Shown here: piece after piece, positions 6,242-6,575 of the stretch
Layout: each line of letters starts with the position of its first letter
Numbering within the stretch: the stretch's first letter is position 1
Assembly: GCA_934307185.1 (NCBI GenBank)
Contig: CAKRCJ010000123.1
Location: forward strand, 1-6,575
Direction: 5' to 3'
Length of the DNA stretch: 6,575 nucleotides
Source: an uncultured Roseburia sp.
Lineage (GTDB): Bacteria > Bacillota > Clostridia > Lachnospirales > Lachnospiraceae
The notes under the pieces: generated by a model
What the model saw: only the letters and a program-made list of their open reading frames with translations
The model's database searches: none
What the model was told of the DNA's origin: nothing
Made by a program: the position numbers and the translations under genes

Positions 6242-6258
6242 GGAGGGGATTGTATAAT
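6230..6258 (+). promoter_or_regulatory. Vegetative-type promoter of the DUF4118 sensor gene
   Basis: A perfect -10 box TATAAT at 6253-6258, with a TG directly before it. At a 17-base spacer the -35 (TGTTTC, 6230-6235) is poor, as expected for an activator-dependent promoter whose -35 is covered by a regulator site. Transcription would start near 6265, giving a very short leader. Confidence 0.55.
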
Positions 6259-6268
6259 ACCAAAGAGG

Positions 6269-6296
6269 AAATTGGAATGGATAAATTGGAATGGAT
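6269..6296 (+). repeat. Perfect 14-bp tandem duplication over the sensor gene start
   Basis: AAATTGGAATGGAT occurs twice without a gap (6269-6282 and 6283-6296). Each copy carries one ATG (6277, 6291). As 14 is not a multiple of three, the two ATGs are in different frames. Only the first copy is correctly spaced from the SD AGAGGA (6264-6269). Confidence 0.95.
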
Positions 6297-6303
6297 AAAA
6301 TAA
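6277..6303 (+). CDS. Upstream 8-codon mini-ORF (MDKLEWIK) overlapping the sensor gene start
   Basis: ATG at 6277 lies seven bases after AGAGGA, the best SD of the region. The frame encodes eight residues and stops at TAA 6301-6303, ten bases beyond the sensor ATG at 6291. It arises from the tandem duplication. It may be only a by-product, but ribosomes starting here would reach the true start by stopping and re-initiating. I claim no function for the peptide. Confidence 0.4.
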   Translation: MDKLEWIK

Positions 6304-6575
6304 AGGACAGAGTAAAAAATATAGTCAAAGTGTTTGGAATATCAGGTCTTTTTTTCCTGATAGCACTGCTTATAGAATATTATTTCAAGGCAGATGCAAC
6401 AGTGCCTGCGGTTATGGGACTTTCGGTATTTATCGTATCTTATGTGACAGACGGCTTTATTTATGGAATTATTGCATCAATGTTAAGTGTAATGGCATTA
6501 AACTTTGCATTTACGTTTCCGTATTTTGCATTCAACTTCAGTGTGCCGGAAAATGTTATTTCGACAGTTGTAATG
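6291..6575 (+). CDS. DUF4118 (KdpD-like) membrane sensor, probable histidine kinase, partial
   Basis: Only the first 95 residues are present; the frame is open at the right edge. After a short basic start (MDKIKDRVKNIVK) come hydrophobic segments at about 14-33, 38-56 and 58-78, forming the beginning of the four-helix DUF4118 domain found in KdpD and in many Gram-positive sensor kinases. Diagnostic features are VPAVMGLSVFIVSYVTDG (about 40-57) and the stretch ASMLSVMALNFAFTFPYF (about 63-80), close to the G-SL-VLAFNFFFT-PYF pattern of the family. The kinase core would lie outside the window, so histidine kinase is inferred. KdpD's N-terminal USP-like domain is absent, so this is a stand-alone DUF4118 sensor, not true KdpD. 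ATG 6291 is the only start in frame near the SD; its spacing to AGAGGA is 21 bases because of the tandem duplication. Confidence 0.8.
   Translation, partial: MDKIKDRVKNIVKVFGISGLFFLIALLIEYYFKADATVPAVMGLSVFIVSYVTDGFIYGIIASMLSVMALNFAFTFPYFAFNFSVPENVISTVVM

Noticed and set aside
6203..6243. Inverted repeat CTGGTAAA / TTTACCGG after spoVAC as a terminator
   Set aside because: Loop of 25 bases, one G:T pair and no T-run after it; the right arm is better explained as part of the response-regulator box. spoVAC therefore has no clear terminator here.

Overview
The window reads as chromosomal DNA of an endospore-forming, low-to-moderate G+C Gram-positive anaerobe. The best fit is a clostridial relative of the Lachnospiraceae; this is inferred from the spoVA genes, the AT-rich codon use, the strong purine-rich Shine-Dalgarno (SD) sites and the kind of proteins encoded. 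I see no mobile element, tRNA, rRNA or CRISPR array. Almost all the DNA is packed into short operons with overlapping genes.

Layout. (1) 10-2594, plus strand: a RelQ/SasB-type small alarmone synthetase translationally coupled (ATGA overlap) to a Uup-like ABC-F ATPase. Both belong to translation and stringent-response physiology. (2) 2572-2612: a strong two-way terminator hairpin that contains the stop codons of both convergent operons. (3) 3822-2603, minus strand: a two-gene threonine/serine exporter (split ThrE, YjjP + YjjB type), also coupled by an ATGA overlap. (4) 3823-3968: a divergent intergenic region with a good candidate sigma-G (forespore) promoter facing right. (5) 3969-6209, plus strand: a sporulation cluster made of an unrecognised 53-aa membrane-anchored protein, spoVAA, spoVAB, an unrecognised 109-aa soluble protein and spoVAC. 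The first three overlap each other. The 109-aa gene sits after a 138-nt gap, and spoVAC follows after a possible hairpin. spoVAD and spoVAE do not follow spoVAC here. (6) 6210-6575, plus strand: a new transcription unit with an 11-bp-period direct repeat (OmpR/PhoB-like operator), a TATAAT box, and the start of a DUF4118 (KdpD-like) membrane sensor gene that runs off the window. A perfect 14-bp tandem duplication has copied the start region of this gene, creating an 8-codon upstream ORF that takes the well-placed SD.

How they work together: SpoVAA/AB/AC belong to the forespore inner-membrane apparatus that moves Ca-dipicolinic acid into the spore and out at germination. The two small unknown genes are candidates for lineage-specific partners of that machinery. 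The other units (alarmone synthesis, ABC-F, amino-acid export, membrane sensor) are ordinary housekeeping or regulatory functions. The most interesting points are the two unrecognised genes in the spoVA cluster, the candidate sigma-G promoter and the duplicated start region of the sensor gene.
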